Source of the DNA: Hoylesella nanceiensis DSM 19126 = JCM 15639
GTDB lineage: Bacteria > Bacteroidota > Bacteroidia > Bacteroidales > Bacteroidaceae
Assembly: GCF_000379965.1 (NCBI RefSeq)
Contig: NZ_KB904327.1
Span: forward strand, 558,001 to 622,000
Direction of reading: 5' to 3'
Length of the DNA stretch: 64,000 nt
Notes under the pieces: generated by a model
What the model saw: the letters and a program-made list of their open reading frames with translations, nothing else
Told to the model about the DNA's origin: nothing
Databases searched by the model: none
Made by a program: the position numbers and the translations under genes
Shown here: positions 38,625-48,617 of the stretch, in pieces
How positions within the stretch are numbered: position 1 is the stretch's first letter
How the letters are laid out: each line of letters opens with the position of its first letter

Positions 38625-39458
38625 CTACAAGCTTTCGAAATGTTGTAGCTCGTTAGTTACATCAAGTAAGGGGTATTTTCCCGCAATACTATTGAGTTTT
38701 TCAATACTTGATTGCTTAAACTTTATAAACTCATTTGATGTTGCATCGAGCACTTTATGCGCCAAAGCTTGTTTAAGGGGACGCCATTCTGCAATAAAAT
38801 CTGCAGTTGATGGGCTGAAATAGGTATCACTAAATCGTTCCCAAATATAGTCTACTGCCTGCTCTGTGGGGTGCAACATATCTGCAGCATAAAAACGATA
38901 ATCTCTCAACTCATCATTCACTATCTCGTAAGCAGGGAAATACTCTACTCTATCGGGATAGCGTTCTAAAAGTTGTTGCGATGCAAGTAAGAGGGTTGCT
39001 TTCGATAACTGACTGCCATGGAAGCCGTATTTAGCATATCGAATAGGACTAACTGTGACAATAATTTTGATGTCTTTATTGAGTTCTATTAGTCTATCAA
39101 TAGCCAAACTCAAATAGTTTACACATTCTTCAATGCTCAATTGCTCCTCACGAAACAAATTTTGAGGTTGCTTTCGGCAATTATCTACAATCTCATTGGT
39201 TTCTTTTAAGATATAAACTCTATTAGTTCCTAAAGTAAGAATAGCATAATCTGGAACAAAGGAGATACGTTGAATGGTGTGATAAACACTCGCTGGATTA
39301 TACATTACACCATAAGGATTCACCAAAGTGTTGAACTTTTCGGCAGTAAACTTCTTACCCATATTGTCTGCAAAGCATGAGCCTACAAACAACATACGTG
39401 CAAATGGATCGATAGAAAAACTGCTCTTGGGTATATCTACAATTGTTCTAAACTTCAT
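38625..39458 (-). CDS. GSCFA domain protein
   Basis: A 277-residue protein named by its motif: FVGSCFADNMG at about residue 21-31, followed by NPYGVMYNPASVYHTI, LTLGTNRVYI, TVSPIRYAKYGFHGSQLSKATLL and ADMLHPTEQAVDYIWERF. The GSC and DxxHP motifs suggest an SGNH/GDSL-like hydrolase fold with a nucleophile Ser and late Asp/His. Substrate unknown. ATG 39458 has a good ribosome site (AAGAGGTG) and lies 14 nt after the stop of the PAP2 gene, so the two are cotranscribed. Confidence 0.88.
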   Translation of the reverse strand: MKFRTIVDIPKSSFSIDPFARMLFVGSCFADNMGKKFTAEKFNTLVNPYGVMYNPASVYHTIQRISFVPDYAILTLGTNRVYILKETNEIVDNCRKQPQNLFREEQLSIEECVNYLSLAIDRLIELNKDIKIIVTVSPIRYAKYGFHGSQLSKATLLLASQQLLERYPDRVEYFPAYEIVNDELRDYRFYAADMLHPTEQAVDYIWERFSDTYFSPSTADFIAEWRPLKQALAHKVLDATSNEFIKFKQSSIEKLNSIAGKYPLLDVTNELQHFESL

Positions 39459-39472
39459 ATTACACCTCTTCT

Positions 39473-41128
39473 TTAAAATAAAAGACACATTCCAAATCCT
39501 AAACTAAGCGAATTAAACGATATCTTTCTACTGAAAGAATCTTTTATCTTCATTACACTTCCTTCTGACGAAAGCCCCCATCGGCTCTTAACATCATAAG
39601 AGAAAGGTGCTCTTGAATGATCGTAATTAAGTTGAACTCTAAATGCTATTCCTTCTTTATGTGCCCAAATGCACGACAAGCCTGCCCCATATACCCAAGA
39701 AGGTTTGGAAGATAAGCTCATAAACTCGGTAGAACTGTACACCGACTCGCCATTTAAAGGTTCTAAATGTTTTAAGATTGTGGTGCGTTCGCCTGCTTTT
39801 ACGCCTGTTGCTGGACTGCTATTTTGTAGTTGTATCAACTCACTTTTCATTCTATTGGCATTGATATCCAACACAGCATCTACCTTATAATCCATTAAAA
39901 AACGTTGTCCTACAAGAAGGTTTGCGCCAAGTCGCAATCTAGAAGACAAAGGATAAGAGAAATATAGACCTGCCTGATAATCGAAAGCACCCATATGTGT
40001 AGACTCAACTCCAACGAATTGTGCATTAGATTTCAAGATATTAGCAAGCGATTGATCCTCTGTTACATAATAACGAAAACCATTCGACAGATCAACTGTT
40101 GCTGTTACGGGTACCGATATCACACGAAGTTTACCTCCAACACCGATATTTGGATGAAAGAAATAGGCACCTTCGAGATTCACTGACGATCCTGTTCCAA
40201 AGTGAAGTTCTAATCCTAATGGATTACTTACGCCTCTACTATCATTTAAAGCGTATGGATTTCCATTTGAATCGTAATGATCATAGATATTGTTAAGGGC
40301 AATTTTATTCGGTCCATCATATACTTGTACACCCAAACTCAAGAAAGATGGATGTTTAGAAACATCGTAAATGCCTGTTTGTCTACTACCCCTTTGGATT
40401 CCTTTTTGCTTGAGAATAACATCTGAAAGGAAGTAACCTAGGTCGGTAGAGACGATTCCTATGCCCGCACCAACTAAGACATCACTTACCCAATGGCGGT
40501 TATTTAGCACTCGACCAACTCCTGTTATGGTTGCTAAAGAATAACCTGCAATACTATAGAGTGGACTTCTTGTCTGCCCATATTCCTTATGTAATATCGT
40601 AGCTGCAGCGAAAGCGAAGGCCGTATGGCCTGAAGGAAAACTGTTTTTTGTGCTTCCATCGGGGCGCATCTCACGCACTGAGTATTTCATACTGTTTGTT
40701 GCTATCCCCATAAAGGCAAGCGAAAGAGCATTACTTAATGCCAACCCTTTCCACGAACTACGTCCTTCTACACCTGAAGCCTTTAATGCCCATGTTCCAA
40801 TTAAAGGCATATACTGGGTGTAATTATCGAAAGATTTATGATAACGGGGCGTGAAATAGTGCCTCATACTTCTGAATTGCTCTTTCTGATGCTTAATAAA
40901 AAAGCCTGAAGTGATAAAACCTAAGCCTACATAAGAAAAGTGATAATTGAACGCATTGCGGTTAAACGACTTTTGATTGAAGGCCGTATCAACTGCAATT
41001 GAATCTTTATACTGAAGCGGAAGAATACTATCTTGCTCAATAACAATACTATCATTGGCTGCAATGTTACCCAAAGTAGCCAAACAAGATAGTAGAATGA
41101 ATATTCGTTTCTTTATATTTATGAACAT
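39473..41128 (-). CDS. PAP2 phosphatase with a C-terminal barrel-like domain
   Basis: A 551-residue envelope protein. Signal peptide to about residue 24 (LATLGNIAANDS). PAP2 acid phosphatase domain at ~90-235 with the three motifs: KYSVREMRP, PSGHTAFAFA, and GVGRVLNNRHWVSDVLVG. The remaining ~300 residues are beta-rich with alternating strands (LGVQVYDGPNKIAL, GLYFSYPLSSRLRLGANLLVGQ, and a final FNSLSLGFGMCLLF), like an outer membrane barrel. A likely role is lipid A or undecaprenyl-type phosphate removal at the envelope. The fusion places the phosphatase next to or within the outer membrane (inference). Operon with the GSCFA gene downstream. Confidence 0.85.
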   Translation of the reverse strand: MFINIKKRIFILLSCLATLGNIAANDSIVIEQDSILPLQYKDSIAVDTAFNQKSFNRNAFNYHFSYVGLGFITSGFFIKHQKEQFRSMRHYFTPRYHKSFDNYTQYMPLIGTWALKASGVEGRSSWKGLALSNALSLAFMGIATNSMKYSVREMRPDGSTKNSFPSGHTAFAFAAATILHKEYGQTRSPLYSIAGYSLATITGVGRVLNNRHWVSDVLVGAGIGIVSTDLGYFLSDVILKQKGIQRGSRQTGIYDVSKHPSFLSLGVQVYDGPNKIALNNIYDHYDSNGNPYALNDSRGVSNPLGLELHFGTGSSVNLEGAYFFHPNIGVGGKLRVISVPVTATVDLSNGFRYYVTEDQSLANILKSNAQFVGVESTHMGAFDYQAGLYFSYPLSSRLRLGANLLVGQRFLMDYKVDAVLDINANRMKSELIQLQNSSPATGVKAGERTTILKHLEPLNGESVYSSTEFMSLSSKPSWVYGAGLSCIWAHKEGIAFRVQLNYDHSRAPFSYDVKSRWGLSSEGSVMKIKDSFSRKISFNSLSLGFGMCLLF

Positions 41129-41220
41129 AATTCGTTCGTGGTTCTACTCTTTTCCTATGAATACTAAGACTTAAAAGTACTTCTTTCTATTTATTATTTA
41201 TCTTTTTACCTTTAATAATA

Positions 41221-42210
41221 TTATAGTTCTTCGACAAAAGGAGCAGCATTAACACATTTGATATTCTGCGCTAATTGTTCGACACTACTTGCTCCTATAA
41301 TAACAGAAGTTACGCCTCTTTGAGCCAACACCCATGCAAGTGCCATCTCAGCAAGCGACTCTTGTCTGTCTGAAGCAAGTGAGTTGAGGTGCTTTAAATA
41401 AGCGAGTAGCTCTGGAGTAAGTACCTTTTTTTGCAAGAAAAGGTTCTGTTCCATTCGTGAATGTGCTGGTACTCCATTGAGATACTTATTGGTTAGCAAT
41501 CCTTGAGCTAAGGGAGAGAATGACACAAAGCCTGCTCCTACTTCCCTACAAAAACTCAATATTCCTTCATTTTGAGGTTTTCTATCCAATAAGTTCAATC
41601 TATCTTGAACTGTAAGAACCTTTACATCACGCTCTGCAAGATAATTATAAGCTTTTTTTAGCTGTTCTAATGGCCATCGAGAGATACCAATATACAATGC
41701 TTTTCCTTGCTTAACAACATCTACAAGAGCATTAAGTGTTTCTTCAATAGGTGTGTTTGGGTCATAACGGTGACTATAAAAGAGGTCAACATAATCGAGT
41801 TTCATTCGAGATAAGCTTTGATCTAAACTCGAAATGATATGCTTTCGACTTCCCCAATTGCCGTAAGGACCTTCCCACATCTCATATCCTGCCTTCGTTG
41901 CGATAAACATTTCGTCTCTAAAAGGCTTGAAATCACTTTGAAAAATCTTTCCAAATGTTTGCTCTGCATAGCCTTTTGGAGGTCCATAATTATTGGCTAA
42001 GTCAAAGTGAACAATACCATTATCAAAGGCATAACGTAGTATTGAACGGCAGATATCAATGTCATTTGCTTGTCCGAAGTTATGCCATAGACCCAAAGAA
42101 ACCTTTGGAAGCATTACACCTGAACGTCCACAACGATTGTAAAACAACTCAGATGCCTCATAACGAGTAGCTGAAGGAGTATAATTTTCTAATGAATCGT
42201 TTATTATCAT
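41221..42210 (-). CDS. Aldo/keto reductase (YghZ-like)
   Basis: A 329-residue NADPH-dependent oxidoreductase of the TIM-barrel fold: GLWHNFG, FDLANNYGPPKGYAE with the catalytic Asp/Tyr, TKAGYEMWEGPYGNWGSRKHI (catalytic Lys), DLFYSHRYDPNTP (catalytic His) and the cofactor-binding end VIIGASSVEQLAQN. Closest in form to L-glyceraldehyde 3-phosphate reductases that detoxify methylglyoxal. ispG lies 125 nt upstream on the same strand. Confidence 0.92.
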   Translation of the reverse strand: MIINDSLENYTPSATRYEASELFYNRCGRSGVMLPKVSLGLWHNFGQANDIDICRSILRYAFDNGIVHFDLANNYGPPKGYAEQTFGKIFQSDFKPFRDEMFIATKAGYEMWEGPYGNWGSRKHIISSLDQSLSRMKLDYVDLFYSHRYDPNTPIEETLNALVDVVKQGKALYIGISRWPLEQLKKAYNYLAERDVKVLTVQDRLNLLDRKPQNEGILSFCREVGAGFVSFSPLAQGLLTNKYLNGVPAHSRMEQNLFLQKKVLTPELLAYLKHLNSLASDRQESLAEMALAWVLAQRGVTSVIIGASSVEQLAQNIKCVNAAPFVEEL

Positions 42211-42335
42211 GTTCTTGTTCGCTTTATATCCAATTATTATTTACATTGAAAAATGTCTACCCTTATAATAAAGACAACATCTATTTGATCTTAAATTACA
42301 ATATCAGTGCTTTTCAATTAGAGCACTATTCAGAA

Positions 42336-44243
42336 TTACTTCTGTTCTTCTTTGTCTCTATTTATCAAGGCAAGAAGACGATCTACCGCCTCTTCTTCAC
42401 TGATATTTCTTTCTACACACTCTTGTTTTCGATACAAAGAGACCTTTCCAGGACCTGCTCCTACATAGCCATAGTCGGCATCTGCCATCTCACCTGGGCC
42501 GTTAACGATACATCCCATGATGCCTATTTTGAGGCCTTTCATACCCTCAGTGGCTGCTTTTATGCGTGCAATTGTACTGCGAAGGTCGTAAAGTGTGCGT
42601 CCACAACCAGGACAACTGATGTATTCTGTCTTGCTTACACGAAGTCTTGCAGCTTGAAGTATACCGAAAGAGGTATGCTCTACGATTGCATTAGGTAAGC
42701 TTCCTGCATTCATTAGCCATATTCCATCAGTCAAACCATCAACCATTAAGGCTCCCATATCAGCTGCTGCTTCAAGAAGAAACTCGCTTTGTTCCTCTGA
42801 AGAGTGCATATATAGCTGCGCAAAGATAACTGGATTGGTGACATTATGATTCATTAAGTCGTGAACTAGAGCTCTATGACGACCTAATTGATTATCTTTT
42901 CCAGCCATTGAGATTACAACTACCTCTGGATGTGCCTTTAAACAAGCTACATACTCATCGCTATCAGCCCCATATTGCAATACAAGGAACTTTATATCTG
43001 ATTGAATATGAGAGATAAAAGGAACTGCATTATAGGGAAATATGGGATATAACATCAAGTCAGAGTGTTGCTCTTTCAATTCATTATATACACCATAATC
43101 AACGATGTAACGACGTTTTTTATCAATATGCTGTGGTAATTCGCTACCAACATACACGTAATCGGCCTTAGGTGCTTGTGGTTTATCACTAGAAATGATC
43201 ACCACTTCTTCCTCATCTTTAGGCTCTTCAAACATAGAAGAAGGCTTAGATACTATCACAACTGGAACCTTTTCTCCTCCAATATTACCCACTTGGCAAG
43301 TAGAACGACGTGTAGGATGAGTGTAATTGAAATCCTTTGCAGATGTTTCAGGCAATGTAACAGGAGCCACTTTACTTGTAATATAATCACAAAGATGCTT
43401 TGCTACGGGTATTTCTTCTTCGGGTTCTTCACTCAAAGACACTCTTATTGTATCGCCAATACCATCAGATAGCAAGGCACCAATACCCACTGCACTCTTT
43501 ATTCTGCCGTCTTCTCCTTCGCCAGCTTCGGTTACTCCGAGGTGAAGAGGATAGCTCATACCCTCTTTCTCCATTGCTTCTACAAGCAAACGCATAGACC
43601 GAACCATGATAACTGTGTTAGAAGACTTTATCGAAATCACCACATCATTAAATGATTCACGTTGACATATACGCAAGAACTCTAAGCAACTTTCTACAAT
43701 TCCTTCTGGAGTATCTCCGTATCTATTACGTATTCGGTCTGAAAGAGAGCCATGATTCACGCCTATTCTTATTCCAGTTTTATTCTCTTTGCATATATTT
43801 AAGAAAGGAATAAAGCGTTCTTCTATTTTTAATAGCTCATGAGCATACTCCTCATCAGTATATTCTAGCTTCTTAAAAGTACGTGCAGGATCTACATAAT
43901 TACCTGGATTTATACGTACTTTCTGTGTTGTTGTGGCAGCAACATCGGCAACTCTGGGATTAAAATGCACGTCAGCCACTAAAGGAACATCATATCCTTT
44001 AGCTTTAAGAGCATCGTTAATGCACTTCATGTTTTCGGCTTCACGAACTCCTTGAGTTGTTAAACGAACCAATTCGCCACCTTTTTGAATAATACGTTCA
44101 GCCTGTTCAACACACGCTTGAGTATCATTTGTATCGGTAGTTGTCATCGATTGTACTCTAATTGGATTTTCTCCTCCTATTAAAAGGTTTCCAATTTTAG
44201 CAACACTCGATTTTCTTCGCTGATAATTAAATAAATCAATCAT
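42336..44243 (-). CDS. ispG: 4-hydroxy-3-methylbut-2-en-1-yl diphosphate synthase IspG, long form
   Basis: A 635-residue iron-sulfur enzyme of the MEP isoprenoid pathway, converting MEcPP to HMBPP. N-terminal TIM barrel (NPIRVQSMTTTDT, VADVHFNPRVA, INPGNY, GVNHGSLSDR), an inserted central domain of about 250 residues that marks the long Bacteroidota/plant form, and a C-terminal 4Fe-4S domain with CPGCGRTLYDL and GIMGCIVNGPGEMADADYGYVG. Start is taken at ATG 44243 (MIDLFNYQRRKS); another Met lies 21 nt upstream. purE lies 69 nt further upstream on the same strand. Confidence 0.95.
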   Translation of the reverse strand: MIDLFNYQRRKSSVAKIGNLLIGGENPIRVQSMTTTDTNDTQACVEQAERIIQKGGELVRLTTQGVREAENMKCINDALKAKGYDVPLVADVHFNPRVADVAATTTQKVRINPGNYVDPARTFKKLEYTDEEYAHELLKIEERFIPFLNICKENKTGIRIGVNHGSLSDRIRNRYGDTPEGIVESCLEFLRICQRESFNDVVISIKSSNTVIMVRSMRLLVEAMEKEGMSYPLHLGVTEAGEGEDGRIKSAVGIGALLSDGIGDTIRVSLSEEPEEEIPVAKHLCDYITSKVAPVTLPETSAKDFNYTHPTRRSTCQVGNIGGEKVPVVIVSKPSSMFEEPKDEEEVVIISSDKPQAPKADYVYVGSELPQHIDKKRRYIVDYGVYNELKEQHSDLMLYPIFPYNAVPFISHIQSDIKFLVLQYGADSDEYVACLKAHPEVVVISMAGKDNQLGRHRALVHDLMNHNVTNPVIFAQLYMHSSEEQSEFLLEAAADMGALMVDGLTDGIWLMNAGSLPNAIVEHTSFGILQAARLRVSKTEYISCPGCGRTLYDLRSTIARIKAATEGMKGLKIGIMGCIVNGPGEMADADYGYVGAGPGKVSLYRKQECVERNISEEEAVDRLLALINRDKEEQK

Positions 44244-44312
44244 ATCTAAGCAATGAGTAATCATAAAGGAGAAGAGCAGATTTCACCACCCCACTCCTTT
44301 ACTTTCATCATT

Positions 44313-44819
44313 TTAGTTGGTTTTAAATGCGTACTTAATTTCGGCTAATTCTCTATTAGCCTTTTCAATTTTTGAACCTAATCCAGCCTTGTATTCCATC
44401 ACTTTCTGCTTTACTTCGCTATCAGAAATTGAGATAATTTGAGCTGCAAGGATAGCTGCATTGAGTGAACCATTCACTCCTACAGTTGCAACAGGAATGC
44501 CAGGAGGCATTTGAACGATACTCAATAGGGAATCTAATCCATCTAACATTCCTTTAATAGGAACACCAATAACGGGTAAAGATGTTGAAGCTGCAACAAC
44601 ACCAGGTAGAGCTGCGGCCATACCAGCAGCGGCAATGATAACCTCTATACCACGAGATGCAGCGTTTTTAGCAAATGTTTCGACTGCATCGGGAGTGCGA
44701 TGAGCTGACAAAGCATTTACCTCGAATGGTATTTCCATATCATTTAAAAATTCACAAGCTTTTTCCATAACTTTCAAATCGCTTGTACTTCCCATTATTA
44801 TGCTAACTTTTGGATTCAT
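44313..44819 (-). CDS. purE: N5-carboxyaminoimidazole ribonucleotide mutase PurE
   Basis: A 168-residue class I PurE of purine synthesis. Hallmarks: IIMGSTSDLKVM at residues 7-18, the SAHRTPD motif (catalytic His), IIAAAGMAAALPGVVA, PVIGVPI and LLSIVQMPPGIPVATV. The class I form converts N5-CAIR to CAIR and normally works with PurK, which is not in the window. Same strand and close to ispG and the PAP2-like gene. Confidence 0.95.
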   Translation of the reverse strand: MNPKVSIIMGSTSDLKVMEKACEFLNDMEIPFEVNALSAHRTPDAVETFAKNAASRGIEVIIAAAGMAAALPGVVAASTSLPVIGVPIKGMLDGLDSLLSIVQMPPGIPVATVGVNGSLNAAILAAQIISISDSEVKQKVMEYKAGLGSKIEKANRELAEIKYAFKTN

Positions 44820-44841
44820 ATTATTATTGTTTTTAGTTGTT

Positions 44842-45453
44842 TTATAGAATGATTAAAAATGCTGTAACGAGTCCTATTCCAAATCCAGTTAATACCTGAG
44901 ACAATGAATGTTGCAACAAAATCATACGGCTTGAGCCCACTATTCCAGCTACAAAGAATACCAAACACACCCAAAGTGTTGGATTAAAGTTGAATAAAAA
45001 GGCAAAAGCCATCAGTGCACCAAGCACACCTCCGATGGCAGCAGTATGCGTTGAGACCTTCCACCATACGTTGATTAGAGCACAAATAACCTGAATTAAG
45101 AGTGCAGCAATTAGTATTCTACCCACGAAACTTGCTACATTATAACGGCTGAGCAAATAAAAACACGTGAAATAGCATATAATTGAGATGATGTAAGGAA
45201 ACATTCTTCGGTCTCGAATACCTAATTCTAAAAGCGACCAGCCTTGATATCGCCTATAAAAATGAATGAGCAGAGTTGGAAGAAGTATTGTAAATATATA
45301 CACAACACCAAGAATCGAAAGTCGATAAGCTAACGACATTTGACTTAAGTAGGTCAAAAAGAATAGTATGAGCATGCCAAAGAGTGGCAAATAGAATGGT
45401 GTAAAGACCATACTTACTATTCTTGAAACCAATATAATGTTCTTTTCGTTCAT
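44842..45453 (-). CDS. PAP2-like integral membrane protein
   Basis: A 203-residue protein with six hydrophobic segments. The region WWKVSTHTAAIGGVLGAL and the later SSRMILLQHSLSQVLTGFGIG correspond in place to PAP2 motifs 2 and 3, but PSGH is replaced by VSTH and the final Asp of HxxxD is Gln. It may be a degenerate phosphatase or a lipid-binding relative. It sits 22 nt upstream of purE on the same strand and 46 nt downstream of rpoN. Function unknown. Confidence 0.65.
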   Translation of the reverse strand: MNEKNIILVSRIVSMVFTPFYLPLFGMLILFFLTYLSQMSLAYRLSILGVVYIFTILLPTLLIHFYRRYQGWSLLELGIRDRRMFPYIISIICYFTCFYLLSRYNVASFVGRILIAALLIQVICALINVWWKVSTHTAAIGGVLGALMAFAFLFNFNPTLWVCLVFFVAGIVGSSRMILLQHSLSQVLTGFGIGLVTAFLIIL

Positions 45454-45499
45454 CCTGATATTCTTCTTTTATCTATCAATATTAGATGTTTTTCGATGT

Positions 45500-46993
45500 T
45501 TATGCTTTACGAAGACGAGCAACAGGTATTCCTAATTGTTCACGATATTTAGCTATTGTGCGTCTAGCAATAGGAAAACCACGCTTCGCCATCTCACTTG
45601 TTAGCTTGTCGTCGCTCATTGGTTTGCTCTTATCCTCAGCATCTATCAGTTCTTTAAGAGCCACTTTCATTTTGCGAGTAGACATCTCTTCACCATCTTC
45701 AGTGGTGTATCCATCGCTAAAGAAGTAACGAAGAGGGAATGTTCCCCACTTTGTTTGGGCATATTTCATATTACTAACTCGTGAAATAGTAGAAATATCG
45801 AGCCCCGTTTTCTCTGCAATATCTTTCAAAATCATAGGCTTTAAGTCAGCTTCATCGCCATCTTGAAAGAATTTCAGTTGCCAATCGATAATGGCTTTCA
45901 TCGTTGTTACAAGCGTATTGTGGCGCTGTTTGATAGCTTCTATAAAGCCTTGCGCTCTTTCTACCTTTTCTTTAGCATACAACAAACCCTCTTTCTGTTG
46001 ACGAGACATGCCTTGTTTGTTGTTTTTATACTCATGAACCATATCTGAAAACGATTGAGATATCTTCAATTCAGGTATATCTCCCCGATTCAAAGTAAAC
46101 GAAACGCTATTGTCTTCGGCTGTTTCTACAATAAAATCAGGTGTTATCTGTTGCAAACTTCGGCCTTGCGTCTCACCCAAAGCAGCCCCTGGTTTAGGGT
46201 TTAGTTTGTGAAGTTCGTGTTGAAGTACTTCTTTCTGTTCTTCATTTAAACCTAATTGAGCTTTTATTTTATCCCAATGTTTCTTGGTAAATTCATCAAA
46301 GTATTTTTCAAGAACAGTGCGCATCAGTTTTTTTAAGGTTCCTTCCGATTTGCGTTCTACCTGCAAAAGCAAACATTCTTGCAACGAACGTGCACCAATG
46401 CCAGCAGGATCGAATGTTTGAAGAATTGCCAATACATCTTCAATCTCCTCTACACTGATATCAATACCATTATAAATAGCAAGTTCATCGCTTATTGTAT
46501 CGAGGCTTTTTCGTAGCAAACCATCATCATCTAAAGAGCCAATGAGATACTCCATCACCTTGTTTTGCTCTTCAGTGAGATTAACTTCGCTCATTTCTTC
46601 TTTGAGTTTATCATAAAAAGAAATAGTATCTCCGTAAATCATCTCCTCGTGTTCGGCATTATTCGATTCGTTTTTACCATACACTTGGGGCATTTCATCA
46701 TCTCCACCGATAGTCTCTAAAGCTCTCTCCAAAGCATCTTCACGCTCTTCTCTCTCACTTTTTTCCTCTTCAGTCAATTCAGAATCACCATCTAAAAGAT
46801 TGGTATCAGCAGATTGTGGTTCGTCATTCTCACCCATTTCGAGTGCTGGATTGTCATCGAGTTCAGAGTTAATACTTTCTTCTAGCTCAGTTAAAGGCAT
46901 CTCTAACAGTTTCACTTGCAACATTTGTTGCTGTGAAAGACGCTGAATTTGTATTTGTTTTTGTTCTTGTGTTTGTATGAGTTTCTGAGCCAT
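45500..46993 (-). CDS. rpoN: RNA polymerase sigma-54 factor RpoN
   Basis: A 497-residue sigma factor. Gln-rich region I (QTQEQKQIQIQRLSQQQMLQVKLLEMP), an acidic region II with many Glu/Asp, the core-binding region (FDPAGIGARSLQECLLLQ), an HTH (LKDIAEKTGLDISTISRVSN) and the RpoN box ARRTIAKYRE about 20 residues before the end. It directs transcription from -24/-12 promoters with an enhancer-binding activator; no such activator lies in this window. Confidence 0.96.
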   Translation of the reverse strand: MAQKLIQTQEQKQIQIQRLSQQQMLQVKLLEMPLTELEESINSELDDNPALEMGENDEPQSADTNLLDGDSELTEEEKSEREEREDALERALETIGGDDEMPQVYGKNESNNAEHEEMIYGDTISFYDKLKEEMSEVNLTEEQNKVMEYLIGSLDDDGLLRKSLDTISDELAIYNGIDISVEEIEDVLAILQTFDPAGIGARSLQECLLLQVERKSEGTLKKLMRTVLEKYFDEFTKKHWDKIKAQLGLNEEQKEVLQHELHKLNPKPGAALGETQGRSLQQITPDFIVETAEDNSVSFTLNRGDIPELKISQSFSDMVHEYKNNKQGMSRQQKEGLLYAKEKVERAQGFIEAIKQRHNTLVTTMKAIIDWQLKFFQDGDEADLKPMILKDIAEKTGLDISTISRVSNMKYAQTKWGTFPLRYFFSDGYTTEDGEEMSTRKMKVALKELIDAEDKSKPMSDDKLTSEMAKRGFPIARRTIAKYREQLGIPVARLRKA

Positions 46994-47168
46994 CTGTCTC
47001 TCGTTATGTCTTATTTTGAGATGTTATCCCGTTGAGGATATTATTAGTTTAAATAAAAAGTGACTGCTTTGCAAACCGAATTGCATCACCTTTACACATT
47101 GCTTATTTGCAATGATTTGCTACATACATTGCAAAGGTAAATATTTATCACCACAATAACAAAAAAAT

Positions 47169-47249
47169 AGCTATGTTATTACACTCTAAAAGCAATGTTT
47201 TTACCAACCAAAAGCATTGATATTGCACTGCAAAAGTTATCCTTTTAGA
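47169..47249 (+). repeat. 22-bp degenerate tandem repeat array (copy E)
   Basis: Three units: TATTACACTCTAAAAGCAAT, TTTACCAACCAAAAGCATTG, ATTGCACTGCAAAAGTTAT; period 21-22 bp. Confidence 0.7.
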
Positions 47250-47305
47250 AATCAATTGAATAAGAGGCATTTAAAGATTATCTATCCTTTAATTGATATT
47301 TTCTA

Positions 47306-47336
47306 TTGCTCATGTTTCATTTAAATATTATTTTTG
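47306..47336 (+). promoter_or_regulatory. Promoter for msrAB: -33 TTG, 20-nt spacer, -7 TATTTTTG
   Basis: TTG at 47306-47308 and TATTTTTG at 47329-47336, about 70 nt upstream of the ATG. Confidence 0.6.
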
Positions 47337-47404
47337 TAATAAGCTATTATGCTTTATGCAATTAGCCACAAACCAATTATAACTTTAAAACAACAAATAT
47401 TAAA

Positions 47405-48499
47405 ATGAAAACAAATAGATTATTTATCAAAGTATTATTCTTAACTTTGTGTTTATCAACTTTTTGCTTCTCATGTACCAGTAGAAACAAAACAAACAAC
47501 AATAAAACAATGAACAATAACGCTGAAATATACTTAGCAGGTGGCTGCTTCTGGGGAACAGAACATTATCTTAAACAAATTAATGGGGTGTTAAAAACAG
47601 AAGTAGGCTATGCAAATGGCAATATAAAGAACCCCACTTATAAAGACGTTTGCACTGATGCAACGGGCTTTGCAGAGACTGTTCGTGTGGAATATAACCC
47701 AGAAGTACTACCTCTTTCACTCCTACTTCAATTGTATTTCGAGAGCATCGACCCTACATCGGTTAATCAACAGGGAAACGATAGAGGTTCTCAATATCGC
47801 ACAGGGGTGTATTATACCAATAAAGAAGACCTACCTTTGATTAGAGCTGAGCTAACAAAACTAGAAGGACAATACTCTGATTATCTTGCGGTTGAGGTAC
47901 TCCCACTACGCAATTTCTACACAGCCGAGGAATATCACCAAAACTATCTTGATAAAAACCCTACGGGTTATTGTCACCTTCCCAAAGCTCTTTTCGAGCA
48001 TGCACGCAAAGCAAACGATTCAACAGCTAAGCCTATGCAATTCAAGAGAGCCACGACTGAGGAATTAAAGAACAAGCTCACTGCTCTACAATATGAGGTT
48101 ACGCAACACGAAGCCACAGAAAGACCATTCGAAAACGAATATAATAAGGAGTTCAGACCAGGTATTTACGTAGATATAACCACTGGTGAACCTTTGTTTT
48201 TAAGTAGCGATAAGTTTGAATCGGGCTGTGGTTGGCCTGCTTTTTCAAAGCCAATTGACAACCACTTACTCAATATTAGCACCGACACTTCACACGGAAT
48301 GGTTCGTAATGAGGTAAAAAGTAAGAAGGGAAACGCCCATCTTGGACATGTATTTGAAGATGGCCCAACAGAAACAGGCGGTCTTAGATATTGCATCAAC
48401 AGCGCTTCTTTGCGCTTTATTCCTAAAGAAGAGATGGAAAAAGAGGGCTACGGAGCTTATATTAAACTAATAACTCCACCCAAGCCACATCAACATTAG
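47405..48499 (+). CDS. msrAB: Bifunctional peptide methionine sulfoxide reductase MsrAB, lipoprotein
   Basis: A 364-residue exported repair enzyme. A signal sequence ends CFSC-TSRNK (lipobox-like, Cys about residue 24). MsrA domain from residue ~40 with catalytic [10 protein letters not shown] and GYANG; MsrB domain from ~235 with [12 protein letters not shown] and the catalytic Cys in [13 protein letters not shown]. It reduces both S- and R-epimers of methionine sulfoxide in envelope proteins. Monocistronic, own promoter. Its MsrA-MsrB order matches the Bacteroidota fusion. Confidence 0.95.
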   Translation: MKTNRLFIKVLFLTLCLSTFCFSCTSRNKTNNNKTMNNNAEIYLAGGCFWGTEHYLKQINGVLKTEVGYANGNIKNPTYKDVCTDATGFAETVRVEYNPEVLPLSLLLQLYFESIDPTSVNQQGNDRGSQYRTGVYYTNKEDLPLIRAELTKLEGQYSDYLAVEVLPLRNFYTAEEYHQNYLDKNPTGYCHLPKALFEHARKANDSTAKPMQFKRATTEELKNKLTALQYEVTQHEATERPFENEYNKEFRPGIYVDITTGEPLFLSSDKFESGCGWPAFSKPIDNHLLNISTDTSHGMVRNEVKSKKGNAHLGHVFEDGPTETGGLRYCINSASLRFIPKEEMEKEGYGAYIKLITPPKPHQH

Positions 48500-48617
48500 G
48501 ATTTAAAGAATATGCTTATTTAAGTAAAGCATAAAGATGCAAACGTCTATGTTTTAATTAATTATAAGACGAATAACATCCTACCAGCCAACAAAAGGAT
48601 AATAAATATATTTCATT

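Larger units (their letters stand above)
46994..47404. other. Intergenic region between rpoN and msrAB
   Basis: A 411-bp gap. It holds repeat array E (47169-47249), a CAAAGGTA (-7 box TACCTTTG on the - strand, 47133-47140) likely serving rpoN, and the msrAB promoter (47306-47336). No gene seen. Confidence 0.5.
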
